Notes under the pieces: generated by a model
Database searches by the model: none
Told to the model about the DNA's origin: nothing
What the model saw: the letters and a program-made list of their open reading frames with translations, nothing else
Translations under genes and position numbers: made by a program
Source: Psychrobacter vallis
Lineage (GTDB): Bacteria > Pseudomonadota > Gammaproteobacteria > Pseudomonadales > Moraxellaceae
Length of the DNA: 64,000 nucleotides
Direction of reading: 5' to 3'
NCBI RefSeq assembly: GCF_904846715.1
Contig: NZ_CAJHBU010000001.1
Location: forward strand, 62,001 to 126,000
Shown: positions 9,063 through 18,243 of the stretch, in pieces
How positions within the stretch are numbered: position 1 is the stretch's first letter
Layout: every line of letters starts with the position of its first letter

Positions 9063-9899
9063 TTATGGTTTTGGGCACTGCGCACTTGACGTTATTACTT
9101 TACCGTCACTCAATCTGTAAGCCAATAAATAGTTGCCCCAAACACAGCCACCATCAAGCGCACGAGCATAAGGCAAGTCAACCTCGCCTTGCAACGCCGC
9201 CCAATGACCAAACAATATCTTACGTGTACGAGGTACTTGCCATTCAAACCAAGGCAAAAACCCCTCCGGCATCGGCTCGTTTAACCCTGCTGTAAAACCA
9301 AACTCAAGCGACCCATCCTGTTTGCACAAGCGCATACGCGTAAAATAATTGGCAATCGCACGCATCTTGGTAAAACCATTGATATCCGGATGCCAGTCAT
9401 CTGCTTTTTTGCTGTATAAATTCGGCAACAACCGATCAAGCTGCACCAAACTGCCTTGTAGCTGCGTTTCTAACTGCTGTGCATAATTCGCGGCTTCCTC
9501 AATACTCCAATGCGGTGGAATGCCAGCATGTACCAGCACCGTATGCTCGTCAGGATACGCCAGTATTGGCTGATGTCGTAACCATTCCAGTAACTCATCA
9601 CCATCATCTGCAACAAAAATCGGTGCGGTCCTATCTTTTTTCTTGATTTTGGTCGCACCGCGCCACACAGCCAATAAATTTAAGTCATGATTACCAAGTA
9701 CGGTTGCGGCTGCACCTTGCTCACACAAGGCTTTGACATCACGCAACGTATTTAATGAATCCTCGCCACGTGCCACCAAATCACCAGCGAACCATAGCTT
9801 GTCTTGATTGGGATCAAAATCCAACGACTTTAGCAACTGGCGATATGCAGCATGACAGCCTTGCAAGTCACCGATGACATACTGATGGCGAAAACTCAT
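9063..9899 (-). CDS. apaH: Symmetrical bis(5'-nucleosyl)-tetraphosphatase
   Basis: Hydrolyses Ap4A to two ADP, limiting this alarmone and removing Np4 caps from RNA. It is a metallophosphoesterase of 278 residues, the usual ApaH length. The family metal-binding motifs appear in order: GDLQGCHAAYRQLL near the N-terminus, GDLVARGEDSL, LGNHDLNLLAV and, later, VHAGIPPHWS. It is the last gene of the minus-strand group pdxA - unknown - rsmA - apaH, which matches the enterobacterial pdxA-rsmA-apaG-apaH order except that apaG is absent here. The gap to rsmA is 128 bases, so it may have its own promoter. Confidence 0.93.
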   Translation of the reverse strand: MSFRHQYVIGDLQGCHAAYRQLLKSLDFDPNQDKLWFAGDLVARGEDSLNTLRDVKALCEQGAAATVLGNHDLNLLAVWRGATKIKKKDRTAPIFVADDGDELLEWLRHQPILAYPDEHTVLVHAGIPPHWSIEEAANYAQQLETQLQGSLVQLDRLLPNLYSKKADDWHPDINGFTKMRAIANYFTRMRLCKQDGSLEFGFTAGLNEPMPEGFLPWFEWQVPRTRKILFGHWAALQGEVDLPYARALDGGCVWGNYLLAYRLSDGKVITSSAQCPKP

Positions 9900-10027
9900 A
9901 ATACCTCAATGGTGTAGATGTAATGATAAGACAAGCAATGTCAAAACCAATAGCTATTAGCTTATGCGCTAGTTGATTCAATCTAAAAAATACCGTAATG
10001 CTCGGATAAACTTTCGAACAAAACTGA

Positions 10028-10891
10028 TTACACGTCTAAATGACGCGCATGATTGCTTAAATTCGCAAAATCTTTCACGCTCAATGTCTCAGGACGGGCT
10101 TGTGGATCAATACCGCAAGCAGCGAAATCATCCTCGCTAAGCGTCGGTAACAATGTCGATTTTTTAAAAATAGCACGTAGCGTCTTGCGGCGATGATTGA
10201 AAGTCTCGCGCACGACGATGGCAAAATAGTCTTCATCTTCTGCCACGACTGGCTTATTGAGATGCGGCGTCAGTCGAAACACAGCGCTGGTCACTTTTGG
10301 CGGTGGATTGAAGGCACCGCGAGGTACGGTCAGTAAATAATCTGTGTCACAGTGATATTGCATGATGACAGACAAACGACCATAGGTCTTGCTACCGACA
10401 TCAGCCGTAATACGTTCAACCACTTCTTTTTGCAACATAAAATGCATGTCTTGAATCACATCGGCATAACTGAGCAAATGAAACAATATTGGCGTAGAGA
10501 TATTGTAAGGTAGATTGCCTACCACGCGTAGCTTACCGCGCTCTTCGCTATATAGCTCACGATAATCCACATGCATCGCATTGTCTTTGATAATCGTAAA
10601 GTTTGGATGACTGTTGGCACCGATACGAATACGCAAACTGTCTGCCAGATCACGATCCAATTCCACCACTGTCATCGCCTCCACTTCTGCCAATAATGGC
10701 TCCGTCAGCGCGCCCATACCGGGGCCAATCTCGATTAAATTGTCATCACGCTCTAGACGAATGCTCTCAACAATCTCACGGATAACACTACGGTCATGTA
10801 AGAAGTTTTGACCAAAGCGTTTACGCGGTTGGTGTTTGGCAGCTTTTAAGCTGTTAGAAATAGTTTGAGCATCAAACGGAGTTTTGGACAT
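10028..10891 (-). CDS. rsmA: 16S rRNA adenine dimethyltransferase
   Basis: Dimethylates two adjacent adenines in the 3' helix 45 loop of 16S rRNA, late in 30S assembly, using S-adenosylmethionine. The 287-residue protein shows the KsgA pattern: [11 protein letters not shown], the SAM loop [27 protein letters not shown], and the catalytic NLPYN motif ([15 protein letters not shown]). The C-terminal helical domain carries [14 protein letters not shown] and [13 protein letters not shown], typical of the family. It lies between apaH and the unknown secreted-protein gene on the same strand. Confidence 0.95.
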   Translation of the reverse strand: MSKTPFDAQTISNSLKAAKHQPRKRFGQNFLHDRSVIREIVESIRLERDDNLIEIGPGMGALTEPLLAEVEAMTVVELDRDLADSLRIRIGANSHPNFTIIKDNAMHVDYRELYSEERGKLRVVGNLPYNISTPILFHLLSYADVIQDMHFMLQKEVVERITADVGSKTYGRLSVIMQYHCDTDYLLTVPRGAFNPPPKVTSAVFRLTPHLNKPVVAEDEDYFAIVVRETFNHRRKTLRAIFKKSTLLPTLSEDDFAACGIDPQARPETLSVKDFANLSNHARHLDV

Positions 10892-11081
10892 AAAAGAGTC
10901 TTAAAGTATCAATGATAAATGGTCGGGAGCACTATGGCATCAAGGCGCTGCTTTTATAAAAGCGAATTATAACACAGCTCATAATTTGGCTGTATTTTGA
11001 AATATTATTATCGGTAGAGCACGCATACTTTAGTGCAGTCGATACAATAATTTTTTTCTCAAACCATTTTCTCTAGCGTCT

Positions 11082-11846
11082 CTATGGTGGCTTTTGAAAG
11101 CTTAAAATTTGTTGTTTGACTAGGTTTTCAATTTTTTGCCAATCAGCAAGATTGTAGCGAGAATAATGCGCCTCGATAGATAGGTTCCTCTGTAGTCCTA
11201 GATCAAAAAATTGGGTACAAGGTGGTCTTGGCACGTCTCTATTAGAGCACTCTATATGAGTTATGATCTGACCTGTTTTATCTCGCCTAAGAAAGACATC
11301 TTTTGCGTATCTGTCCTCACGCCACGGTTTATTAGTAGCTGGGTCGATACCTGGTTGCGCATAAATTTCCAGTCCAAATTGAATCTCGTTAAGCGGCTCA
11401 TACTGATAGACAGGGTTTACGTCAGTTGCACTAATGGTGCCATAGCCGATACGGTGAACAGGATTAGGAACAGTCACTCTGTCGCCTGAGTGGACGCTGA
11501 CCGATACCCAAGGATTATCTCCTAAGTTTCTTTTATGGTCTCTACGATAAGCGCTCTTAAGGGCTTTATTAGTCGTATCTAGCATAGTATTGTCGGTATA
11601 ACGCAGATCAAAACCGAAACTGTTGATTTTTGAGTCATAAGTGCGCATGGGTTTTGGATGCTCACGTTTGTTACCAAACGTAGGGTCGCCGTCATACGCA
11701 ACAAAATGCACAAGGTTTTTAGGCATATCAACAGGAACACCGCCCAAATCTCCAATATGATTTTTGCGAAGCCCTTCACCACAAAAAGTAATAATAGGCA
11801 GGGATAATATTATGGTTATGATTTGGCTTAATTCTTTAATAAACAT
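11082..11846 (-). CDS. Secreted or membrane-anchored protein, possible effector-immunity-like family
   Basis: A 254-residue protein with a hydrophobic N-terminus (about residues 8-21) and a Cys at 22. The context ITFC is a poor lipobox, so it could be a lipoprotein, a secreted protein or membrane-anchored. The body shows GDLGGVPVDMPKNLVHFV, YDGDPTFGNKR, then RTYDSKINSFGFDLRY. I recall a GGxPVxIP...YDGDPGxGEKR...SFGFDxRxPD pattern in small envelope proteins found next to type VI phospholipase effectors in Proteobacteria. That link is from memory and unverified. No effector gene is nearby. It interrupts the otherwise conserved pdxA-rsmA-apaH order, suggesting acquisition. Confidence 0.55.
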   Translation of the reverse strand: MFIKELSQIITIILSLPIITFCGEGLRKNHIGDLGGVPVDMPKNLVHFVAYDGDPTFGNKREHPKPMRTYDSKINSFGFDLRYTDNTMLDTTNKALKSAYRRDHKRNLGDNPWVSVSVHSGDRVTVPNPVHRIGYGTISATDVNPVYQYEPLNEIQFGLEIYAQPGIDPATNKPWREDRYAKDVFLRRDKTGQIITHIECSNRDVPRPPCTQFFDLGLQRNLSIEAHYSRYNLADWQKIENLVKQQILSFQKPP

Positions 11847-11970
11847 TGACTAACTCAATAAATTAATATTGACCTCTTCTGTAATATAAGTAGACATTAA
11901 TTTGGAAGATTATCACTATTGGTACTAAAATTATCAAGTACTATGTAAAAAATACCCATAATGCACCGCC

Positions 11971-13056
11971 TTATGCAAAAGGTATATCGACAAGCGATCT
12001 ATCTGCCATCTCATTTGCCATCAATAACGCTTGGTATAAGCTAGTGGCACTAGCGCCGCCACGTCCTGCCAAATCAAGCGCTGTGCCATGATCGACCGAC
12101 GTACGAATATACGGCAGACCCAGTGTTAGATTAACGGTATCGCCAAAACCGTGTGACTTGAGCACTGGCAGGCCTTGGTCATGATACATGGCAATCACTG
12201 CGTCACAGTTTGATAAATGTCTGGAAGTAAACAAAGTATCAGCTGGCATCGCCTCCGATATATCTACACCCACATCGATGAAATCTCGTAAAACTGGATT
12301 GATAATCTCAATTTCCTCGACGCCTAAATGCCCGCCCTCGCCTGCATGCGGGTTGAGACCACAGACCAAAATGCGTGGCTGTCTCAAGCCAAACTTCTCA
12401 CGCATATCATCGACGACGATTTGCACGGTTTGACGCACATTGTCCGCCGTAATAGCAGCAGGAATGTCTTTTAAGGCCAAATGGGTGGTGACAAGCGCGA
12501 CTTTCATAACTGGATTGGCGAGCATCATGACCACTTTTTCACAACCACTTTGTTGCATAAAGAACTCAGTATGACCGCTAAACATGGTGCCATCTGGCAG
12601 TTTAATATCAGCATCTATCAACGCTGATTTTTGTAGTGGTCCCGTGATGATAGCCGCTACTGTTTTGTCGGTTGCCAGCTGATGGGCAATTTCTAGCTGT
12701 TTTGCTACCATCGCTGAGTTACTGATATTGATTTGTCCTGAGATTACGGACGCCGCACAAGGTACATTTAACAAAATAAAAGCATGGTTATCGTCAGCGC
12801 CTTGCTGTGACAAATGTTCTAAAAAATTATCAGCTTCTATATTTATATCTACTGTTTGCCAAGGTGGACAAACGTTTAACACCTCAGCAGCAATAAGCTC
12901 ATCTGCACGGGTTTGCATCGCTTTAGCATCAGCGGTAACCCATATTGGACGAGCAAAATCTTGTAACTTACCCTCTGCCGCAAGTATCAGTACAATGTCC
13001 ATACCAATACCAGCTGGCTCACCCGTCGTGATTAATAGCGGTTGTTTTTTTTGCAT
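11971..13056 (-). CDS. pdxA: 4-hydroxythreonine-4-phosphate dehydrogenase
   Basis: NAD-dependent oxidation of 4-phosphohydroxy-L-threonine in the deoxyxylulose-5-phosphate-dependent pyridoxal phosphate pathway. PdxA hallmarks are the N-terminal TTGEPAGIGMDI, the substrate stretch SGHTEFFMQQSG, VCGLNPHAGEGGHLG with its metal-binding His, and the C-terminal AMYHDQGLPVLKSHGFGDTVNLTLGLPYIRTS (interrupted here only in description, contiguous in the gene) that carries the second metal His. At 361 residues it is slightly longer than usual, because of an insert around 80-90. It leads the minus-strand group with the unknown secreted-protein gene and rsmA, and diverges from dnaB across about 300 bases. 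Confidence 0.94.
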   Translation of the reverse strand: MQKKQPLLITTGEPAGIGMDIVLILAAEGKLQDFARPIWVTADAKAMQTRADELIAAEVLNVCPPWQTVDINIEADNFLEHLSQQGADDNHAFILLNVPCAASVISGQINISNSAMVAKQLEIAHQLATDKTVAAIITGPLQKSALIDADIKLPDGTMFSGHTEFFMQQSGCEKVVMMLANPVMKVALVTTHLALKDIPAAITADNVRQTVQIVVDDMREKFGLRQPRILVCGLNPHAGEGGHLGVEEIEIINPVLRDFIDVGVDISEAMPADTLFTSRHLSNCDAVIAMYHDQGLPVLKSHGFGDTVNLTLGLPYIRTSVDHGTALDLAGRGGASATSLYQALLMANEMADRSLVDIPFA

Positions 13057-13360
13057 AATAGCGACACCTTTATTTTTATGATTTTATTTCATGGTAGATT
13101 GACTGTATATGATTTCTCAATCTATAAAAACCTATCGTTCCAAATTTAGTTTTTCAGTGCATCTAAAAAAAGCACATAATATGTTAAACTTTCGCCTTTG
13201 ATTGTAGCATTTACTGATACACCCTGAGACCCCGTTTTATACTGCTCTCGTAGAGTCGTAATAATGAAGGGCGTTGATTGTGCGATACCATTCCTAAAAT
13301 ACCTGTGTACAGCAAGTAACTTTTTATACTTTATACTGACTTTTGACTCACTAGGCACTC
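13057..13360. promoter_or_regulatory. Divergent intergenic region between pdxA and dnaB
   Basis: About 304 bases separating the divergent pdxA and dnaB starts, so promoters for both should lie here. I could not single out convincing -35/-10 pairs. A 70-codon reverse reading frame covers part of it but lacks a ribosome-binding site and recognisable features. Confidence 0.4.
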
Positions 13361-14764
13361 ATGGCAGATACCGACAAAACTGACGACTTACTCAATCAAA
13401 CACCGCCGCACAATATCGATATCGAAAAGGCATTGCTGGCGTCTTTGATGAGTATTGAAGAGGCGTACGACAAGATTGCAGACATCGTCACCAAAGACGA
13501 TTTTTATGCAGGACGTCACCAGTACATCTTCGATGCCATTGCGCATTTGGCGGCGGTCAATGAGCCTTATGATACCGTCATGGTTCATGACTGGTTGGAA
13601 GCGCAAAAACTGCTGAAAGGCGCAGGCGGTGACAGTTATTTGGCGGATATTTTGAGCCAAAGTCCTGCAACCTTATTTAACCTCACCGCTTATGCGCAGC
13701 GTGTCCGTGAGCTATCAACCTTGCGTCAGCTGATTACCACTGGCAATGAGATGCTATCGCTTGCCTACAATCCAAAAGACCAGACGGTCAGCGACATTTT
13801 AGACAGCGTTGAAGGCAAGATATTCAGTATCAATGAGCAGCACAATAAACGCGCAGAGCAGCGTGGCCCTGTTGGTATTACCTCGGTATTGACCAATGTG
13901 ATTGATAAAATCCAAGAGCTAAAATCCAATCCCGATGGCATGATTGGTTTACAAACGCCCTTTGCTGAGCTGAATAACAAAACTCAAGGTCTACAAGCAG
14001 GCGATTTAATCATCGTGGCCGCCCGTCCTTCTATGGGTAAAACCACCTTTGCCATGAACTTGGCAGAAGGCGTGTTGTTTAATGAAGACTTGCCAGTGGT
14101 GGTATTTTCGATGGAAATGCCAGCAGAGTCCATTGTCATGCGTTTGCTATCTTCATGGGGCGCGATTAATCAAACGCATTTGCGTTCTGGACAAATGAAC
14201 GAAGATGAATGGGCAAAAATGATGAACGCCATTCAACACTTGCAGTCTAAGCACTTATATATCGATGACAGTACTGCCCTGCCTCCGTCTGAGATGCGCT
14301 CACGCTGTCGCCGTATCGCCAAAAACCACGATGGTCGTCTAGGTGCAATCATAGTCGATTATCTACAGTTGATGAAAGTACCGAACCTAGATGGCAACCG
14401 TGTCGGAGAAATTTCTGAGATTTCTCGTAGTTTAAAAGCGCTGGCGCGTGAGCTTGAATGTCCAGTCATTGCCTTATCGCAGCTGAACCGCAGTCTAGAG
14501 AATCGTCCTAATAAGCGCCCGATCATGTCGGATTTGCGTGAATCTGGGGCGATTGAGCAGGATGCCGATTTGATTATGTTCATCTATCGTGATGAGGTTT
14601 ATAATGAGAACTCAGACCACAAAGGCGTGGCCGAAATCATCATTGGTAAACAGCGTAACGGCCCTATCGGTACCATACGTTTGGGTTTTGAAGGGCAATA
14701 TACTCGCTTTATCAACCTAACGCCAGAATACTATCAAGGCGTCAGTTTTGAGAATGATGAGTAA
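13361..14764 (+). CDS. dnaB: Replicative DNA helicase
   Basis: Hexameric 5'-3' helicase that unwinds the replication fork and recruits primase. The 467-residue length fits. The N-terminal primase-interaction domain (about 15-120) opens with PPHNIDIEKALLASL. The RecA-like ATPase domain has Walker A in RPSMGKTTFA (about residues 220-230), the EMPAESIVMRLL helix, the Walker B stretch IIVDYLQLM, SQLNRSLENR, and the sensor region SDLRESGAIEQDADLIMF. No intein interrupts the P-loop. The downstream neighbour is alr, as in many Gammaproteobacteria. Confidence 0.97.
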   Translation: MADTDKTDDLLNQTPPHNIDIEKALLASLMSIEEAYDKIADIVTKDDFYAGRHQYIFDAIAHLAAVNEPYDTVMVHDWLEAQKLLKGAGGDSYLADILSQSPATLFNLTAYAQRVRELSTLRQLITTGNEMLSLAYNPKDQTVSDILDSVEGKIFSINEQHNKRAEQRGPVGITSVLTNVIDKIQELKSNPDGMIGLQTPFAELNNKTQGLQAGDLIIVAARPSMGKTTFAMNLAEGVLFNEDLPVVVFSMEMPAESIVMRLLSSWGAINQTHLRSGQMNEDEWAKMMNAIQHLQSKHLYIDDSTALPPSEMRSRCRRIAKNHDGRLGAIIVDYLQLMKVPNLDGNRVGEISEISRSLKALARELECPVIALSQLNRSLENRPNKRPIMSDLRESGAIEQDADLIMFIYRDEVYNENSDHKGVAEIIIGKQRNGPIGTIRLGFEGQYTRFINLTPEYYQGVSFENDE

Positions 14765-14849
14765 TACGCTCTAATACATACCTAGCCAAAAGCAACGCTC
14801 ATATCTGAGCCGAGCCAAGAATACTGATAAGAAAATTTTTTATAAAAAC

Positions 14850-14888
14850 AGCCAGTGGTACATCAGCGTGATTGATGTACCACTGGCT
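14850..14888. terminator. Long perfect inverted repeat between dnaB and alr
   Basis: AGCCAGTGGTACATCA at 14850-14865 and TGATGTACCACTGGCT at 14873-14888 form a 16-bp perfect stem with a seven-base loop. There is no proper T-run on the plus strand; A/T-rich flanks lie on the upstream side. It may act as a terminator or processing site after dnaB. The stem end lies about 70 bases before the alr start codon. Confidence 0.65.
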
Positions 14889-14955
14889 TTATGCTTTCAT
14901 ACTATCATTCCATAGCTCTGCTAATTTCGACATTTTGCTAATAAAGAAGGCGATT

Positions 14956-16065
14956 ATGCGTACCCTTACTATCAAACCAACAGCCATCACTCACAACCTT
15001 AATCAAGTTAAAAAAATGGCACCACAGGCCAAAGTCCTTGCCATGGTAAAGTCCAACGCTTATGGTCATGGGGTCGCGGCGGTATTGCCTGCATTGCAAC
15101 AAGCCGATGGTATCGGCGTTGCTACCTTTATAGAAGCACTAGAAGCCAGACAATTGGGCTGGAAAAAAACCATTGGTTTGGTAGAAGGCGCATTTACCGC
15201 TGATGAATGGCAACAAGCCATCGAACACGATGTCAGCTGTGTGATACATCATGAGCCGCAGTTAGAGTGGGCACTAGACAATATACCACCAGCTAATAGT
15301 GCGACCCGTGTGGTTTGGCTAAAATACAATACAGGTATGAATCGCCTAGGCTTTAACGCCGAAGGTGTTATGACAGCAGCCAAGCGTCTACACGAGGCAG
15401 GATATCAGCTGATACTAGCGACGCATTTTGCCAATGCTGATAACCGCACGCATCCGTTAAATGCCAAGCAAATACAGCGATTCACGGACGTGTTAACCAT
15501 TTTGCGAGAAACCATTAGCGCTGATATTCAAGGGTCATTGTGCAACTCTGCTGGCACTGTTAATTTCTCAGAGCATCATCATGAATGGGTACGTCCCGGT
15601 ATTATTCTGTATGGTAGCTCACCGGTCATTGATAAAAGCGCGCATGAGTTAGACTTGCAACCAGCAATGAATTTTAGCGCACAGATTATCGCATTACAGA
15701 CGGTCAGCGCCAATGACTCGATAGGTTATGGTAGTCGCTGGACAGCACAGCAAGATACCAAAACGGCTTTAGTGAGCGTGGGCTACGGAGATGGCTACCC
15801 ACGCGTGGTCACTGGCGATGCTTACGTCACTGTCATCGATACTGACAGCAATCAAGGCTACCGTTGTTCTGTAATTGGACGCGTGGCAATGGACATGGTG
15901 GTCATTGATGTCAGCACTGTACCAGAGGACGTAGTCTTATTAGATAGTAAGGTAATGTTATGGGGTGATGCCCCGCACATTGATGAGGTGGCCGTACATG
16001 CCGACACCATTAGCTATGAGTTATTGTGTCGCCTGACCATGCGCCCAAAACGCATACAAGCATAA
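14956..16065 (+). CDS. alr: Alanine racemase
   Basis: PLP-dependent interconversion of L- and D-alanine, supplying D-Ala for peptidoglycan. With ATG at 14956 the protein is 369 residues, normal for the family. That start has AAGAAGG a few bases upstream and gives the family N-terminus RTLTIKPTAITHNL. Starts further up would translate the inverted repeat region and are unlikely. The PLP lysine is Lys32 in VKSNAYGHG, and the second catalytic residue is the Tyr (about 258) in SIGYGSRW. The substrate region YNTGMNRLGF and the C-terminal GRVAMDMVVIDVS are also present. Confidence 0.95.
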   Translation: MRTLTIKPTAITHNLNQVKKMAPQAKVLAMVKSNAYGHGVAAVLPALQQADGIGVATFIEALEARQLGWKKTIGLVEGAFTADEWQQAIEHDVSCVIHHEPQLEWALDNIPPANSATRVVWLKYNTGMNRLGFNAEGVMTAAKRLHEAGYQLILATHFANADNRTHPLNAKQIQRFTDVLTILRETISADIQGSLCNSAGTVNFSEHHHEWVRPGIILYGSSPVIDKSAHELDLQPAMNFSAQIIALQTVSANDSIGYGSRWTAQQDTKTALVSVGYGDGYPRVVTGDAYVTVIDTDSNQGYRCSVIGRVAMDMVVIDVSTVPEDVVLLDSKVMLWGDAPHIDEVAVHADTISYELLCRLTMRPKRIQA

Positions 16066-16249
16066 TCTTTGTCAGATACAGAGAAATCACTACTTGCGTA
16101 ACTGACTGACCAATCTTATAAATTGGACATTTACATTGGAAGTAATTGCGCTATACTAAAAGTTTGTTGTCACCCCAGTATGCGCACTAATGCGATGCTA
16201 TTGAAGAATGATAACGTTTCACTGACTGCGATTGACTGCTAGGATTACT

Positions 16250-17173
16250 ATGAGTTTGCGCCATTTTTTGACCTTATCTGATTTAACCAAACAAGAACTA
16301 GAAACTCTGATCAAACGTGCCAGCGAATTGCGCAAGATGCAACATGCGGGCGAGATATATCAGCCCTTTGTTGGCCGTACGCTTGGTATGATTTTTGAAA
16401 AATCCTCTACCCGCACGCGTATTTCTTTTGAAACTGGCATGGGTCAATTTGGCGGTAGTGCTATCTTTTTATCGCCAAATGATACTCAGCTTGGACGCGG
16501 CGAACCGTTAGAAGATTCAGCTCGTGTGATCTCCAGTATGGTTGATATCATCATGATTCGTACCTTTGGTCACGAAAAAGTCGAGACCTTTGCCAAATAT
16601 TCCAGCGTGCCTATTATCAACGCGCTGACAGATGAATTTCATCCTTGCCAGCTACTTGCTGATATGCAGACTTATTATGAGCATCGCGGTAGTATCGAAA
16701 ACAAAATCGTGACATGGGTCGGTGACGGCAACAACATGTGCTCATCCTTTATGCAGGCGGCCCATCAGTTTGGTTTCGAGCTACGTGTGGCCGCGCCTTA
16801 TGGTTTTGAGCCAGACCCAAAGCTGATGGAACGTTTCTCTCATTGCGTCAGCTTGGTCGAAAACGTCCAAGATGCGGCAAAAGACGCCCATTTAATTGTC
16901 ACCGATGTGTGGGCAAGTATGGGGCAAGAGTCTGAACAAAATACCCGCGCTCGCCGTTTTGCTCCTTATCAAGTAACGCCTTCATTATTGGACAAAGCCG
17001 ATCCTGAAGTGGTGTTTATGCACTGTCTGCCTGCGCATCGCGGTGAAGAGATCTCACATGACATGTTGGATGATCCACGTTCAGTGGTGTGGGATGAAGC
17101 AGAAAACCGCCTACATGCGCAAAAAGCCTTGATGGAGTTTTTGTTAAAAGATAAAATTAAGCTACCAGCTTAA
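16250..17173 (+). CDS. argF: Ornithine carbamoyltransferase, anabolic type
   Basis: Makes citrulline from ornithine and carbamoyl phosphate in arginine synthesis. The 307-residue protein has the carbamoyl-phosphate motif [10 protein letters not shown], the [11 protein letters not shown] motif, [14 protein letters not shown] for ornithine binding, and the [12 protein letters not shown]ys/His motif. I chose ATG at 16250, with TAGGA upstream, over the in-frame TTG at 16232. It stands alone; a diverged copy of repeat A and a bidirectional terminator separate it from convergent rpiA. Confidence 0.95.
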   Translation: MSLRHFLTLSDLTKQELETLIKRASELRKMQHAGEIYQPFVGRTLGMIFEKSSTRTRISFETGMGQFGGSAIFLSPNDTQLGRGEPLEDSARVISSMVDIIMIRTFGHEKVETFAKYSSVPIINALTDEFHPCQLLADMQTYYEHRGSIENKIVTWVGDGNNMCSSFMQAAHQFGFELRVAAPYGFEPDPKLMERFSHCVSLVENVQDAAKDAHLIVTDVWASMGQESEQNTRARRFAPYQVTPSLLDKADPEVVFMHCLPAHRGEEISHDMLDDPRSVVWDEAENRLHAQKALMEFLLKDKIKLPA

Positions 17174-17214
17174 CCGAGTAACTGTTATCAATTCGTTTTG
17201 AAAAGAAGAAAGCG

Positions 17215-17299
17215 CTACTGGTATGCTTATCTTTAAACGAGAAGTTTCGCAGCCTCTGTCATGCTTGCGAACAGCAAGCAAGAAAAATTTTACCAGTAG
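17215..17299. repeat. Dispersed repeat family A, diverged core
   Basis: CTACTGGTA at the left and TACCAGTAG at the right form inverted ends around GCAGCCTCTGTC and ACAGCAAGCAAGAAAAATTTT. The same words occur in the family A copies at 21.4, 34.7, 39.1 and 55.5 kb. The outer ends are eroded, so the full element could be a little longer. Confidence 0.6.
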
Positions 17300-17375
17300 T
17301 GCGTTACTGAATTTATCTTGTCTGCTTTAAAATTGCGATCTGAAAATAGTGTTGTAAAAACAAACAGCAGCAAAT

Positions 17376-17415
17376 AAAAAAAGGCAGATCACATATAATG
17401 TGGTCTGCCTTTTTT
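17376..17415. terminator. Bidirectional terminator between argF and rpiA
   Basis: AAAAAAGGCAGATCACAT and ATGTGGTCTGCCTTTTTT fold into a long stem with one mismatch and a very small loop, flanked by A and T runs on the two sides. It lies between convergent genes and can serve both strands. Confidence 0.9.
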
Positions 17416-17441
17416 GTGTTTATCCAACCGTTAGCCATCGA

Positions 17442-18104
17442 TTAACGGAGCAATGTCTCTACCCCGTTACTACTGGCTTTGAGCAATACATCCGCTTGAT
17501 TGGCAGCAAAAATACCATTACAGACTACGCCTACGATATTGTTGAGTGTTTTTTCAAGCGCTACTGGATCACTGACATCCAAATCATACGTATCAAGAAT
17601 CACATTACCATAATCCGTGACAAAGTCTTCACGGTAAACTGGCTCGCCGCCCAATTGCGCCAATTGCCGCGCCACATAAGAGCGCGCCTGTGGTAACACC
17701 TCAATCGGCACTGGAAAAGAACGACCTAATATCTCGACACTTTTACTGGCATCCACCATACACACGAACTTATTTGATGCGGCCGCCACGATTTTTTCAC
17801 GAGTGAGTGCACCGCCGCCGCCCTTTATCAATTGCAGATGCGCATTGACTTCATCAGCGCCATCGATATAAACATCCAGCGTACCTGCAAAGTTCAAATC
17901 GACTATCTCAATACCCAGTGCCCGCAATCTATCTTCTGTCACCTGTGAGCTTGCAACTGCGCCAGCAAGCTTGAGTGTCGGCAACAACTCGATCAAACAG
18001 TTGACCGTACTACCCGTCCCTACGCCAAGTATCATATCATCTTCGATATAGTTTAACGCGGCTTTGGCGGCGGCTTGCTTTTGGGCTTGCTGATCACTCA
18101 TCAT
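17442..18104 (-). CDS. rpiA: Ribose-5-phosphate isomerase A
   Basis: Interconverts ribose-5-phosphate and ribulose-5-phosphate in the non-oxidative pentose phosphate pathway. The 220-residue protein matches RpiA in length and motifs: [14 protein letters not shown] (phosphate loop), YIDGADEVN with the catalytic Asp, and [14 protein letters not shown]. Two adjacent ATG codons (18104 and 18101) are possible starts. It lies downstream of arsB on the same strand with a 139-base gap, and is probably transcribed separately. Confidence 0.95.
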   Translation of the reverse strand: MMSDQQAQKQAAAKAALNYIEDDMILGVGTGSTVNCLIELLPTLKLAGAVASSQVTEDRLRALGIEIVDLNFAGTLDVYIDGADEVNAHLQLIKGGGGALTREKIVAAASNKFVCMVDASKSVEILGRSFPVPIEVLPQARSYVARQLAQLGGEPVYREDFVTDYGNVILDTYDLDVSDPVALEKTLNNIVGVVCNGIFAANQADVLLKASSNGVETLLR

Positions 18105-18243
18105 AAATCCTTGGTAAAATAAACGTATCGTCTTAAAAGAAGTAAAAGGCTAAAAGAAGTAAAATGCGCGGCTATTATAACCGATGACTTCACCGGATGT
18201 CAGCGTAATCCCTATTCTAATAGTTAGCCATCCTATCAATTTT

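Noticed and set aside
8840..9085. An 81-residue reverse ORF downstream of the Gcr-like gene.
   Set aside because: It coincides with the inverted-repeat element, has no ribosome-binding site and has no recognisable domain; most likely a by-product of the repeat.
13146..13358. A 70-residue reverse ORF in the pdxA-dnaB gap.
   Set aside because: It occupies the divergent promoter region, lacks a Shine-Dalgarno and has no coding character.
14872..14955. An N-terminal extension of alanine racemase from ATG at 14872.
   Set aside because: It would translate the second arm of the inverted repeat, has no ribosome-binding site and has no counterpart in the family; ATG at 14956 has AAGAAGG upstream.
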